Shown here: positions 35,265 through 43,525 of the stretch, one piece after another
How positions within the stretch are numbered: the first letter of the stretch is position 1
Layout of the letters: every line of letters begins with the position of its first letter
Translations under genes and position numbers: made by a program
Assembly: GCF_000443165.1 (NCBI RefSeq)
Contig: NZ_ATJV01000048.1
Span: 1 to 64,000 of the forward strand
Direction of reading: 5' to 3'
Source: Thauera terpenica 58Eu
GTDB taxonomy: Bacteria; Pseudomonadota; Gammaproteobacteria; Burkholderiales; Rhodocyclaceae
Length of the DNA: 64,000 nucleotides
Notes under the pieces: model-generated
Database searches by the model: none
Seen by the model: the letters and a program-made list of their open reading frames with translations, nothing else
Told to the model about the DNA's origin: nothing

Positions 35265-35867
35265 ATGAACATCAAGCTCAGCGCACCCTATGCCCCGCTG
35301 GTGCGCCGCATCGAAGCGGAAGCCACCGTGATCGGCGATCAGGTGCTGAAGATCGACCATTTCCTCAATCACCGCATCGAGCCCCGCTTCATCACCGAAA
35401 TGGGCGGGGAGCTGGCACGCCGGCTGGCGCAGTTTGAACCCAGCGTGGTTCTGACCGCCGAGGCCAGCGGCATTGCACCGGGGCTGGTCGTCGCCCAGGC
35501 GCTGGACATACCACTGGTATATGCGAAGAAATACGCGCCGCAGGTGGAGTCTCCCGCGATCGCACGCGTGATTCCGTCGCCTACCAAGGGTGGTGAGACC
35601 AAGCTGGTGCTGTCGCAGCGCTACATCGTGCCGAGCGATCGAGTGGTGATCGTCGATGACTTTCTGTCCAACGGTCGCACTGCGGTCGCGCTCATCGAGA
35701 TGGCGCGCGAGGCGGGGGCGCAGGTGTTGTGCGCGAGCTTCATCGTCGAAAAACGCTTCCAGCAAGGCCACGCTGCCATCGAGGCACTGGGTGTGCCGCT
35801 GGCGACCCTGGCACAGGTGGAAGCACTGGAAAATGGTCGCGCACTGCTGACGCAGCCCGCAGACTGA
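35265..35867 (+). CDS. xpt: Xanthine phosphoribosyltransferase (Xpt type)
   Basis: 200 residues. The PRPP-binding loop V-V-I-V-D-D-F-L-S-N-G-R-T-A is at about 126-139; 'L-K-I-D-H-F-L-N-H-R-I-E-P' and 'A-S-G-I-A-P' are typical of the Bacillus Xpt type rather than E. coli Gpt. It converts xanthine and PRPP to XMP for purine salvage. A terminator-like hairpin lies directly in front. Confidence 0.9.
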   Translation: MNIKLSAPYAPLVRRIEAEATVIGDQVLKIDHFLNHRIEPRFITEMGGELARRLAQFEPSVVLTAEASGIAPGLVVAQALDIPLVYAKKYAPQVESPAIARVIPSPTKGGETKLVLSQRYIVPSDRVVIVDDFLSNGRTAVALIEMAREAGAQVLCASFIVEKRFQQGHAAIEALGVPLATLAQVEALENGRALLTQPAD

Positions 35868-35937
35868 CAAGAGTCGTGTCAAATTGCTGCCGACCGCGGC
35901 AGCTGAATCGCTACACTGACGCCAACGCTTTAAGGGT

Positions 35938-36810
35938 ATGCAGACCATGGAAGATTTCGAACAACAGATCAAGGCGTTCGCGGCCGACATCGACACCGAG
36001 TTGAAGGGTGGTCAGATCAATTTCCCCACCGTCTTCGATCTGTCCCTGCGCATCAAGCGACTCGCTGACGATCCCAATTCATCGCTCAATGAGCTCGCAG
36101 CCGTCGTCCGCGCCGAGCCCCTGCTCAGTGCAAAAGTGCTGCGCATGGCCAACAGCCTGCTGCTCAATCCCTACCAGAAGGAAATCACCAACCTGTCGGC
36201 AGCGGTCTCGCGCATAGGCTCGTCCACGCTGCGCTGCCTTGCCTTTGCAGTCGCCGCCGACCAGCTTGAACGCGACCACCGCTCGCGCCAGATGCGGCTG
36301 GTGGCGTCGGGCTTGTGGATGCACTCGATCGATGTCGCGTCCTGGGCTTATGCCTTCTCGCGCCACCTGGAACGGGGCAACGCCGACACCGCGTTGTTGA
36401 GCGGGCTGATGGTCAGCATCGGGCAGTTCTATCTGCTCGCCAAGGCCACTGACTACCCTGCGCTCGAAGGCGAGCTCGTGCACTTTGCCGAGTTCGTCAT
36501 GCTGTGGGACGAGCCAGTCAAGCGTGCCGTACTCGAAGCCTTCGAGCTACCCGAAGAGATTGTGGACGCGGTGGAAATCTGCGCCGATGGCAGCACCGAG
36601 TGGCCACCGCGCGAGCTGTCCGACATCATTTTTCTTGCCACGCTTGCAGCCGAAACCCCCAATCCCTTCGCCGATCTGCTTGGCATCAGGAACCGACCCG
36701 AAATGCTTGACGCCTGCCTGGGCGCTGCGGGCCGGGTGGAGTTCGAGTCCTTGCTCGAGGCCGCACGCCTCACCCGCCAGCAGATGCTCACCGCCGTCAG
36801 CGCCAGCTGA
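35938..36810 (+). CDS. HDOD-domain protein
   Basis: 290 residues; the start could be the ATG at 35938 or at 35947. The HDOD domain, an HD-related fold without all metal ligands, spans about 25-220: 'L-S-A-K-V-L-R-M-A-N-S', 'A-V-S-R-I-G', 'W-M-H-S-I-D-V-A', 'A-L-L-S-G-L-M-V-S-I-G'. HDOD proteins act in signalling networks, often with c-di-GMP or chemotaxis systems. This one has no fused output domain. The position between xpt and a convergent hydrolase gives no hint. Confidence 0.85.
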   Translation: MQTMEDFEQQIKAFAADIDTELKGGQINFPTVFDLSLRIKRLADDPNSSLNELAAVVRAEPLLSAKVLRMANSLLLNPYQKEITNLSAAVSRIGSSTLRCLAFAVAADQLERDHRSRQMRLVASGLWMHSIDVASWAYAFSRHLERGNADTALLSGLMVSIGQFYLLAKATDYPALEGELVHFAEFVMLWDEPVKRAVLEAFELPEEIVDAVEICADGSTEWPPRELSDIIFLATLAAETPNPFADLLGIRNRPEMLDACLGAAGRVEFESLLEAARLTRQQMLTAVSAS

Positions 36811-36818
36811 AACGGTCC

Positions 36819-37766
36819 TCACCCGGGCGCAGCGAGGGCACGCGCGAGCGCTGCGGCTGCGGCCTGGATCGCCTGTTCGGCCTGCGGAAACAGCTTGCCG
36901 AGCGTGATGAAGCCGTGCAGCACGCCGTCGATCTGCACGTACTCCACGTCCACGCCTTGCGCATGCAGGCGCTGCGCGAACGCGGCACAGTCGTCGACCA
37001 GCGGGTCGAACTCGGCGGAGAGCACGAACGCCGGAGGCAAGCCCGCGAGCGACGCGGCGCGCATCGGCGAGGCGCGCCAGTCTTCGCTCTGACCCGCAGG
37101 CAGGTAGTGCTCGAAGAACCACTGCAAGGTCCCGAAGTCGAGAAAATAGCCTTCGCCGTAACGCTGCCGCGAAGCGCGCGTGCTGTTGATTTCGGTTGAC
37201 GGATACAGCAGCAGCAGGAAGCGCGGTTCGATCGGCGCAGCGCGCAGCGACAAGGCGGTGACGATGGACAGGTTGCCACCGGCGCTGTCGCCACCCAGGG
37301 CAATACGCTTGACATCGACGCCGAGCAGGTCGGCATGCGTAATGGCCCAGTCGAACGCGAAGGCCGCATCCTCAAGGGCTGCCGGAAAGGGGTGCTCGGG
37401 CGCCAGCCGATAATCCACTGACAGCACCGCGCAGCAGGACGCATTCGCGAGCTGGCGACACAACACGTCGTAACTCGCCACGTCGCCCACGCACCACCCG
37501 CCGCCATGAAAGTAGATCAGCAGCGGCAGCACGTCCTGCGGCTGGCTGGAAAGCGGGCGATAGAGTCGCGCCAGCAAGGCGCTGCCGTCGGCCCTGGCCA
37601 TCGGCACCTCGGTGGTGGACGCCACCGCGGGAGCGTCGGGGCGAAAGGCGAACTGCAGCTTCTGAAACGAATGACGCGCCTGTTCGGGTGACAGATCTTG
37701 AAACCTTGGCGCTCCGACACGGTAGGCCATGTCGAGCAGGGAACGGGCGGCGGGACTCAAAGGCAT
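36819..37766 (-). CDS. Alpha/beta hydrolase, hormone-sensitive lipase family
   Basis: 315 residues. Oxyanion motif H-G-G-G-W (90-94), nucleophile G-D-S-A-G-G, acidic residue in 'E-F-D-P-L-V-D-D' and His in 'L-H-G-F'. This is the HSL/family IV esterase set. Substrates are usually short-chain esters, and no neighbour points to one. A TAGAAT -10-like box (37818-37823) lies 52 bases upstream. No signal peptide, so cytoplasmic. Confidence 0.88.
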   Translation of the reverse strand: MPLSPAARSLLDMAYRVGAPRFQDLSPEQARHSFQKLQFAFRPDAPAVASTTEVPMARADGSALLARLYRPLSSQPQDVLPLLIYFHGGGWCVGDVASYDVLCRQLANASCCAVLSVDYRLAPEHPFPAALEDAAFAFDWAITHADLLGVDVKRIALGGDSAGGNLSIVTALSLRAAPIEPRFLLLLYPSTEINSTRASRQRYGEGYFLDFGTLQWFFEHYLPAGQSEDWRASPMRAASLAGLPPAFVLSAEFDPLVDDCAAFAQRLHAQGVDVEYVQIDGVLHGFITLGKLFPQAEQAIQAAAAALARALAAPG

Positions 37767-37959
37767 GTTCTACAGGGCGCGCTGGGGGTGCGTACCGTCA
37801 TCAGTATCGGGGGCGCAATTCTAGCCTTCCGGCAACGGCGCTGCCCACCCACGATGGCGGCGTGTGTTCATGCATGGCCAGGAGCGTTCGTCGATTGCAC
37901 ACATTTTGTCTTCAATTGTCGAATCCGATCGACAGGCCTGAGCTGCGTCGAGGATTAAA

Positions 37960-38037
37960 ATGAAGCAGGCAATCGACGCCATGGAGACTGCAGATGACGC
38001 AAAAGAAAAACAAGGCCGGGAGGGCGACGCCACCTGA
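37960..38037 (+). CDS. Possible 25-codon leader ORF overlapping ppk2
   Basis: ATG at 37960 with GAGG six bases upstream opens a frame (M-K-Q-A-I-D-A-M-E-T ...) that ends at 38037, inside ppk2 and in another frame. The good Shine-Dalgarno is the only support. It may be a translated leader that influences ppk2 or just chance. Confidence 0.3.
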   Translation: MKQAIDAMETADDAKEKQGREGDAT

Positions 38038-39202
38038 AGGCAAGGTCGATGGCACCGCTCGCAAGCGCGCGACGACTGCCGCGAGCCGACGCAAACGCAG
38101 CGCAAAAGAGGGCGATGTCGCGCCCGAACTGAGCGCTGAGGGCATCGAGGCCTTCGAAGTCGAACAGGCGACGGCGGGCGCGCAGGATTCGAAGCTCGTC
38201 GCGCTGGTCGACATCCTGTGCCGCGAAAGCAGCGAGAATCGCAGCAAGAATCCCGCCAGCGCGACGGAGGCGCTCGACGCCATCCTGGCCGGCGCTTCGC
38301 CCGATGACGTTCACATGCTGCGCCGCGCGCTGATGAAGGTCGACGCCAAACTTAACGGTGGGGGCAAACACCCGCCCGACGACGAGCTGTCCGCGGACTG
38401 GCGCAGCGGTGCTTACCCCTACCGCAACCTGATGTCACGCAAGGCCTACGAGAAGCAGAAATATCGCCTGCAGGTGGAGTTATTGAAGCTGCAGGCCTGG
38501 GTGAAGGAGACCGGCCAGCGCGTGGTGGTCTTGTTCGAAGGCCGTGACGCAGCCGGCAAGGGTGGCACCATCAAGCGCTTCATGGAGCACCTCAATCCAC
38601 GCGGCGCGCACGTGGTGGCCCTGGAAAAACCCAGCGACACCGAACGCGGGCAGTGGTACTTCCAGCGTTACATCCAGCATCTGCCCAGCGCTGGCGAGAT
38701 CGTGCTGTTCGACCGCTCCTGGTACAACCGCGCGGGCGTCGAGCGTGTGATGGGTTTTTGCTCGCCTGACGAATACAACGAGTTCATGCGCCAGGTGCCG
38801 GAGTTTGAACGCAACCTCGTGCGTAGCGGCATCCACGTGATCAAGTTCTGGTTCTCGGTCAGTCGCGAGGAGCAGCGTCGCCGCTTCAAGGAACGCGAGA
38901 GCCATCCGCTGAAGCAGTGGAAGCTGTCACCGATCGACCTCGCCTCACTCGACAAGTGGGACGACTACACCAGGGCCAAGGAGGCGATGTTCTTCTACAC
39001 CGACACCGCCGATTCGCCATGGACGGTGGTGAAGTCTGACTGCAAGAAGCGCGCGCGCCTCAACGCCATGCGTTACGTCCTGCACAAGCTGCCCTACGCC
39101 AACAAGGGCATCGACCTTATCGGCGCACTCGACCCCTTGCTGGTGGGTCGTGCCAACGTGGTCTATGAGCGCGGCGAAAAGGACGCAATGGTGCCGCTCT
39201 GA
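37994..39202 (+). CDS. ppk2: Polyphosphate kinase 2 with long N-terminal extension
   Basis: 402 residues; GGAG lies seven bases upstream of the ATG. The PPK2 domain spans about 135-385: Walker A G-R-D-A-A-G-K-G-G (183-191), Walker B F-D-R-S-W-Y-N-R (239-246), and the lid with R-R-R-F-K-E-R. A single PPK2 domain of this type makes NTPs from NDPs and polyphosphate, or the reverse. The first 40 residues are very basic (K-K-N-K-A-G-R, R-K-R, R-R-K-R), followed by about 90 mostly acidic, helical residues. Such an extension could bind nucleic acid or granules. Confidence 0.92.
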   Translation: MTQKKNKAGRATPPEGKVDGTARKRATTAASRRKRSAKEGDVAPELSAEGIEAFEVEQATAGAQDSKLVALVDILCRESSENRSKNPASATEALDAILAGASPDDVHMLRRALMKVDAKLNGGGKHPPDDELSADWRSGAYPYRNLMSRKAYEKQKYRLQVELLKLQAWVKETGQRVVVLFEGRDAAGKGGTIKRFMEHLNPRGAHVVALEKPSDTERGQWYFQRYIQHLPSAGEIVLFDRSWYNRAGVERVMGFCSPDEYNEFMRQVPEFERNLVRSGIHVIKFWFSVSREEQRRRFKERESHPLKQWKLSPIDLASLDKWDDYTRAKEAMFFYTDTADSPWTVVKSDCKKRARLNAMRYVLHKLPYANKGIDLIGALDPLLVGRANVVYERGEKDAMVPL

Positions 39203-39327
39203 TCCATCCCCGGCCGAATGACTTCAAGCAGGAGACAGACGACGCGGCGCAGAGCGCAGAAATGCGCAAGGCGATCGAATAAGTCCGCTGAGGACGCGAT
39301 TTTCGATCGCCTTGCTTGCATCCGGAT

Positions 39328-39361
39328 TCAGGCCTGTTACGAACTCAGGCCTGTTGCGGGC
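39328..39361. repeat. 17-bp imperfect tandem repeat
   Basis: Two 17-base units (39328-39344 and 39345-39361), both starting TCAGGCCTGTT and differing at three positions, lie just after the DUF2249 stop in the convergent gap with ppk2. No function is suggested. Confidence 0.7.
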
Positions 39362-39694
39362 TCAGCCGCAGCAGTTGGATCCGCCGTCACCACCACAACT
39401 ACCGCCGGTCTTGGGCGCTGCGACCGCCGCGGCGGCAGCCGTGTCTGCGCTTGCTCCGGCCTGAATGCGGAAGTCGATGACGATGTTGCCCGGCTCACGG
39501 ACAACGTAGCTGATACCGACCTGCTTGCCGTAGCGCTGTTCGATCTGGCCAAGCAGCGGCAAGGGGTCATGATCATTCACGAAGCGCATGGTCTCGCCGT
39601 CCTCGAGAGACTCGAGAGCGCCAAAGATGGCAGCGTGACGGAAGCGCTTGGCGACGCCGCGGGCGTCAAAGGCATGAACGGCAGAATTCAACAT
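39362..39694 (-). CDS. DUF2249 domain protein with Cys-rich tail
   Basis: 110 residues. The core 'L-E-D-G-E-T-M-R-F-V-N-D-H-D-P-L-P-L-L-G-Q' is the DUF2249 signature, a family often seen near denitrification and hemerythrin genes. After an Ala-rich linker the protein ends C-G-G-D-G-G-S-N-C-C-G, with three cysteines, which could bind metal. An FNR/ANR-type box lies upstream at 39786-39799, centred 41.5 bases before the predicted transcript start, so anaerobic induction is likely. Confidence 0.85.
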   Translation of the reverse strand: MLNSAVHAFDARGVAKRFRHAAIFGALESLEDGETMRFVNDHDPLPLLGQIEQRYGKQVGISYVVREPGNIVIDFRIQAGASADTAAAAAVAAPKTGGSCGGDGGSNCCG

Positions 39695-39757
39695 GGAAAG
39701 AAGTTCCTTGATATCGGGCTCCGGACTTTGCTTGCGGCCGGCGACGCAATGTGAAGA

Positions 39758-39799
39758 ATGCTAAGGATGATTCGGGAAAAAAAACTTGAGCAAGAACAA
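39758..39799 (-). promoter_or_regulatory. FNR/ANR/DNR-type box and -10 of the DUF2249 gene
   Basis: On the minus strand TTGTTCTTGCTCAA (39786-39799) matches TTGAT-N4-ATCAA at 8 of 10 positions. A TAGCAT -10 box follows at 39758-39763. Taking the transcript start as 39751 puts the box centre at -41.5, the classic class II activator position. Confidence 0.6.
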
Positions 39800-39949
39800 A
39801 AAGGGCAAGCTGATCAAGGCGACATGGATCCGGCTTTACCCTGTTCACCACGCCGGGACGCCGCGCAGCCGGCGCTCCACTTTGCGCCGCGCTGATAGAG
39901 TGCGCGCAGACCGTCCACCCCTGCAATCCGCGCTTTTGCTGGAGTCTTC

Positions 39950-40582
39950 ATGATGCTCTCACGCCTTTCCGGACTCACCCCCGCCATTGTCATTCTCAGC
40001 GCCACGCTGGCCCTGAGCGGTTGTGGCTACAACGACTTTCAACGCCTGGATGAACAGACCAAATCCGCCTGGGCAGAGGTATTGAACCAGTATCAACGCC
40101 GCGCCGACCTGATCCCCAATCTGGTTGAAACCGTCAAGGGCGAAACCAGCTTCGAGCAGGAAACGCTCACGCGCGTGATCGAAGCGCGCTCACGCGCCAC
40201 CGCCATCCAGGTGAGCCCGGAGACGCTCAACGACCCGCAAGCCATGGAGCGCTTCCAGCAGGCACAAGGACAACTGGGTGGCGCCCTTTCACGTCTGCTC
40301 GCGGTGTCCGAGAACTATCCGAACCTGAAAGCCAATCAGGCGTTTCAGGACCTGCGCGTGCAGCTCGAGGGCACCGAGAACCGTGTCACCGTGGCGCGCA
40401 ACCGCTACATCGACAGCGTGCAGCAGTACAACGTGCTGGCGCGCAGCTTCCCCACCAACCTGACCGCGATGATCTTCAGCTATTCACCCAAGGCAGGTTT
40501 CACGGTGGTCAACGAGGCTGAGATCTCCACCCCACCCAAGGTCGACTTTGGCGGCGCCGGGCAGTCCCCGGGCAAGCAGTGA
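39950..40582 (+). CDS. lemA: LemA-family lipoprotein
   Basis: 210 residues, GGAG five bases before the ATG. Lipobox L-S-G-C near residue 25 predicts a lipoprotein. The LemA fold follows: 'Y-Q-R-R-A-D-L-I-P-N-L-V-E-T-V-K', 'A-R-S-R-A-T', 'L-S-R-L-L-A-V-S-E-N-Y-P-N-L-K-A-N', 'A-R-N-R-Y-I-D-S-V'. LemA proteins are coiled-coil envelope proteins of poorly defined role. It overlaps the first TPM gene, the usual lemA-TPM arrangement. Confidence 0.93.
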   Translation: MMLSRLSGLTPAIVILSATLALSGCGYNDFQRLDEQTKSAWAEVLNQYQRRADLIPNLVETVKGETSFEQETLTRVIEARSRATAIQVSPETLNDPQAMERFQQAQGQLGGALSRLLAVSENYPNLKANQAFQDLRVQLEGTENRVTVARNRYIDSVQQYNVLARSFPTNLTAMIFSYSPKAGFTVVNEAEISTPPKVDFGGAGQSPGKQ

Positions 40583-41526
40583 GCGCCCTGCTCATGAGCA
40601 CAGCGATGAGGACACCCGCGCTGCAGTTGCTGCCCTGGCTGCGCCTGCTCGCCGCAGTCTTCGGTCTGCTCTTGCTGCTGTGGGTGACAGACGCCCAGGC
40701 TCAGCCCGTGCAGCCTGTGCCGGCACTCAGCGCGCGCGTCATCGACCGCAGCGCGACGCTGAATGCGACCCAGCTTCAGGCACTCGAACAGAAACTCGCC
40801 CGCTTCGAGGCCGAGCGCGGCAGCCAGATCGTGGTGCTGATGCTGCCCACGACGGCACCAGAGGACATCGCTGCCTACGCCCATCGTGTCGCCGACAACT
40901 GGAAGATCGGGCGGCGCGAGATCGGCGACGGCATCCTGTTGATCGTCGCCAAGGATGACCGCCGCGTGCGTATTGAGGTGGCACGCGCGCTCGAGGGTGC
41001 GGTGCCCGACCTGGCCGCCTACCAGATCATCGATCGGCTGATCACCCCCGCCTTCCGCCAGAACGACTTTGAGGCCGGCGTGAACGCAGGGGTGGACGCG
41101 CTGATGGCGCGCATCCGCGGCGAGGAGCTGCCGCTGCCGGCACAGACTGCGCCCGCCAATGAGCTTTCAATCGAGGATCTCGGCGCCTTTCTCTTCATCG
41201 CGGTGCCGGTGGTCGGCGCCTTTCTGAGCGGCATCCTGGGGCGCAAGCTGGGCGCGGCGGCAACGGGTGGCGCGGCTGGCCTCGTCGTCAAGCTGTTGAC
41301 CGGCAGCCTGCTGATCGGGCTGCTCGCGGGTGGCGCGGCGCTGGTGTTCGTGCTTGTACTGGGCATCGGTGGCGGCGGCGGTCGAGGCGGGCCAGGAGGC
41401 TTTCACCGCGGCGGCGGGCCGGTGATCTGGGGCGGCGGCCGCGGCGGTGGCGGAGGTGGCGGAGGTGGATTCAGCTCCGGCGGCGGCGGCAGCTTCGGTG
41501 GCGGCGGCGCCTCGGGGAGGTGGTGA
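40579..41526 (+). CDS. TPM-domain membrane protein with glycine-rich tail (YgcG-like)
   Basis: 315 residues if the GTG at 40579, overlapping the lemA stop, is used; ATGs at 40594 and 40606 are alternatives. Signal peptide up to A-Q-A-Q. The TPM domain (about 50-185) has 'G-S-Q-I-V-V-L-M-L-P-T', 'D-N-W-K-I-G' and 'D-G-I-L-L-I-V-A-K-D-D-R-R-V-R-I-E-V'. Two membrane helices follow. The last 50 residues are Gly-rich with G-G-F-S-S-G-G-G-G-S-F-G-G-G, as in YgcG. Some TPM proteins act as phosphatases or in photosystem repair; the bacterial role is unclear. Confidence 0.9.
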   Translation: MSALLMSTAMRTPALQLLPWLRLLAAVFGLLLLLWVTDAQAQPVQPVPALSARVIDRSATLNATQLQALEQKLARFEAERGSQIVVLMLPTTAPEDIAAYAHRVADNWKIGRREIGDGILLIVAKDDRRVRIEVARALEGAVPDLAAYQIIDRLITPAFRQNDFEAGVNAGVDALMARIRGEELPLPAQTAPANELSIEDLGAFLFIAVPVVGAFLSGILGRKLGAAATGGAAGLVVKLLTGSLLIGLLAGGAALVFVLVLGIGGGGGRGGPGGFHRGGGPVIWGGGRGGGGGGGGGFSSGGGGSFGGGGASGRW

Positions 41527-42078
41527 ATGAGCCGCCTGACCCTGAACCGTCTGACCCGACTCCTGCGTCACCTGTGGCTGGATGCCGATGATGCGCAGCG
41601 CGCGCTCGGGCCCACCGGGCTGGCCCGACTCGAGACCCAGGTCGGCGCCAGCGAACGCCAGCACAGCGCTCAGATCTGCCTTTGCATCGAAGCCAGCCTG
41701 CCACTGCGCTACCTGTGGCGCAATGTCGCGCACGGCGAAGCCATCGAGGCGGTGTTGCGCGACCGCGCGCTCACCACTTTTGGCAAACAGCGCGTGTGGG
41801 ACACTGCGCACAACAACGGCGTGCTGATCTATGTCTCGCTCGCCGAGCACCACATCGAGATCCTGGCTGATCGCGGGCTGGCAGACAGGGTGCCCGCACA
41901 CACATGGCAAACGCTGGTGGATGCGGCCAGCGTGGCGCTGCGCGCGGGGCAGCTCGTGGAAGGCCTGGAGCAGGCACTGGCCGGCGTGCACTCACTGCTG
42001 CTGCAGCATTTTCCGGCCAGCGCCTCGGCCGCGAATCAGGGCCACGAGGCTCTGCCGGACCGCCCTGTGGTGCGCTGA
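41527..42078 (+). CDS. Second TPM-domain protein
   Basis: 183 residues, starting directly after the stop of the first TPM gene. One TPM domain (COG3762 type): 'H-S-A-Q-I-C-L-C-I-E-A-S-L', 'F-G-K-Q-R-V-W-D-T', 'N-G-V-L-I-Y-V-S-L-A-E-H-H-I-E-I-L-A-D-R-G'. No signal peptide or membrane helix, so probably a cytoplasmic partner of the membrane TPM protein. Third gene of the lemA-TPM-TPM operon. Confidence 0.88.
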   Translation: MSRLTLNRLTRLLRHLWLDADDAQRALGPTGLARLETQVGASERQHSAQICLCIEASLPLRYLWRNVAHGEAIEAVLRDRALTTFGKQRVWDTAHNNGVLIYVSLAEHHIEILADRGLADRVPAHTWQTLVDAASVALRAGQLVEGLEQALAGVHSLLLQHFPASASAANQGHEALPDRPVVR

Positions 42079-42135
42079 CGCCAAAGCCTGGCTTCAGGCC
42101 GCTTCCAGGAACGGCAAATATCATCCTTATGGGTG

Positions 42136-42151
42136 TTGCTGCATCGCAACA
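42136..42151. promoter_or_regulatory. Candidate PhaR-type site upstream of phasin
   Basis: GTTGC-TGCATC-GCAAC, a 5-bp inverted repeat with TGC/GCA half-sites, lies 185 bases upstream of the phasin start. PhaR repressors of phasin genes recognise TGC-rich inverted sites. The distance is long and no clear promoter was identified, so this is tentative. Confidence 0.35.
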
Positions 42152-42335
42152 ATAAACCCCTGTTTTGGCGCTCAAACCCGTGATTTGAACGCGACGAAAA
42201 AAATGCTGTGGTATTGTCGGAACTGAGGCGGAAGGAAGGGCGACAGCTCCCTTCAAGCTTGCGCAATGCCCGAGACACGGGCATGAGACGCCTTGCAGAA
42301 TTCCAGACAAACCAAATCGTGAGAGGGGATCGACT

Positions 42336-42842
42336 ATGGCCAACAAGCAAGAGCAGTTCAACGAACTTCAAAAGAAGAACCTTGAGGCCGCCATGCGCCT
42401 CGCTCAGCTCTCGATCGAGAACTCGCAGCGCATCATGGAAATCCAGGTGACGGCGGCAAAGAGCCTGTTCGAGGAAGGTGTGCATAACGCCAAGGCCATG
42501 TCCACCGTCAAGGATCCGAAGGACATGATGAACCTGCGCGCCAACTACGCTCAGACCACCACCGAAAAGATGCTGGCCTGCGCCCGTGAAATCGCCGAAA
42601 TCACCGCCACCACCCAGGCTGAATTCGGCAAGCTGGTGGGCGAGCAACTGACCAGCGGAAGCCAGGACATGTTCGAAGCCATGCAGAAGATGTTCAAGGG
42701 CATGCCGATTTCGGATCAGAACGCCATGGGCGCCATGCAGACCGCGATGGACACCACGCGCTCGGCTTTCGAGCAGATGACCCGTGCCTCGACTGAAGCC
42801 TTCCAGGCCTTCAATCCGCAGGGCGGCAAGGGTCGCAAGTAA
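42336..42842 (+). CDS. phaP: Phasin (PHB granule protein)
   Basis: 168 residues, helical and amphipathic with no cysteine-rich or membrane part. 'Q-L-S-I-E-N-S-Q-R-I-M-E-I-Q', 'A-K-S-L-F-E-E-G', 'D-M-M-N-L-R-A-N-Y-A-Q' and 'F-E-Q-M-T-R-A-S-T-E-A-F' match the phasin family. It coats polyhydroxyalkanoate granules and controls their size. It is monocistronic, with a strong terminator, and ties in with 3-hydroxybutyrate dehydrogenase at 33 kb. One cysteine is present (L-A-C-A). Confidence 0.92.
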   Translation: MANKQEQFNELQKKNLEAAMRLAQLSIENSQRIMEIQVTAAKSLFEEGVHNAKAMSTVKDPKDMMNLRANYAQTTTEKMLACAREIAEITATTQAEFGKLVGEQLTSGSQDMFEAMQKMFKGMPISDQNAMGAMQTAMDTTRSAFEQMTRASTEAFQAFNPQGGKGRK

Positions 42843-42877
42843 TACCCGCTACCAGGGCATCGCCCCTGCAGTCACCA

Positions 42878-42903
42878 ACGGCGCCTGACGGCGCCGTTTT
42901 TTT
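42878..42903 (+). terminator. Rho-independent terminator of phasin
   Basis: Nine-bp stem AACGGCGCC/GGCGCCGTT with a TGAC loop followed by a T tract, 36 bases after the phasin stop. Confidence 0.92.
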
Positions 42904-42982
42904 GTGAACCCGGCCCCTCAGCCCCCCAGCCGAACGCGCCCACACATCGACGGCGATCCGGTCGCAGCGGGGCTGCGCCTTG

Positions 42983-43522
42983 TCAGCGCCTGCGCTCGAC
43001 CTCCTCCCAGCTCAATTCGTCACTCTCAGCAGCGTGCTCACCACCCGCTGTTTGCCAGCGCGCCGCTGCCGAATCGTCGCTGTCACGTGCGTCCACCCAA
43101 CGTGCACCAGCTGGCGTTTCCTCCCGCTTCCAGAATGGCGCCCTTGTCTTCAGGTAGTCCATGATGAATTCGCAGGCCGCAAAGGCCTCACCGCGGTGTG
43201 CGCTGGCCACGCCCACGAACACGATGCGATCTGTCGGCACGAAGCGGCCAAAGCGATGGATGACGCTCACGCCCAGCAGCGCCCAGCGCTCTCTGGCCTG
43301 GGCAACGATCTCCTCGAGCGCCTTCTCGGTCATACCCGGATAGTGCTCCAGCGTCATCGCCGTGACCCCGTCACCTTCGTTGATATCCCGCACCAGGCCG
43401 ACAAAGCTCGCAACCGCCCCTACCTGGCCGCTGCCGCCGTGCAAGCTGCCCACTTCGGCACCGACATCAAAATCCGCTTCCTGCACACTCACGCGGGCAT
43501 GAAAACTGTTCCGCTCGGACAT
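42983..43522 (-). CDS. moaE: Molybdopterin synthase catalytic subunit MoaE
   Basis: 179 residues from the ATG at 43522. 'G-A-V-A-S-F-V-G-L-V-R', 'H-Y-P-G-M-T', 'H-R-F-G-R', 'S-A-H-R-G-E-A-F-A-A-C' and 'Y-L-K-T-R-A-P-F-W-K-R-E' hold the active-site lysines. With MoaD it puts two sulfurs on precursor Z to make molybdopterin. A 30-residue charged C-terminal tail (after about 148) exceeds the E. coli protein of 150 residues. It follows moaD directly. Confidence 0.96.
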   Translation of the reverse strand: MSERNSFHARVSVQEADFDVGAEVGSLHGGSGQVGAVASFVGLVRDINEGDGVTAMTLEHYPGMTEKALEEIVAQARERWALLGVSVIHRFGRFVPTDRIVFVGVASAHRGEAFAACEFIMDYLKTRAPFWKREETPAGARWVDARDSDDSAAARWQTAGGEHAAESDELSWEEVERRR

Positions 43523-43525
43523 CAC

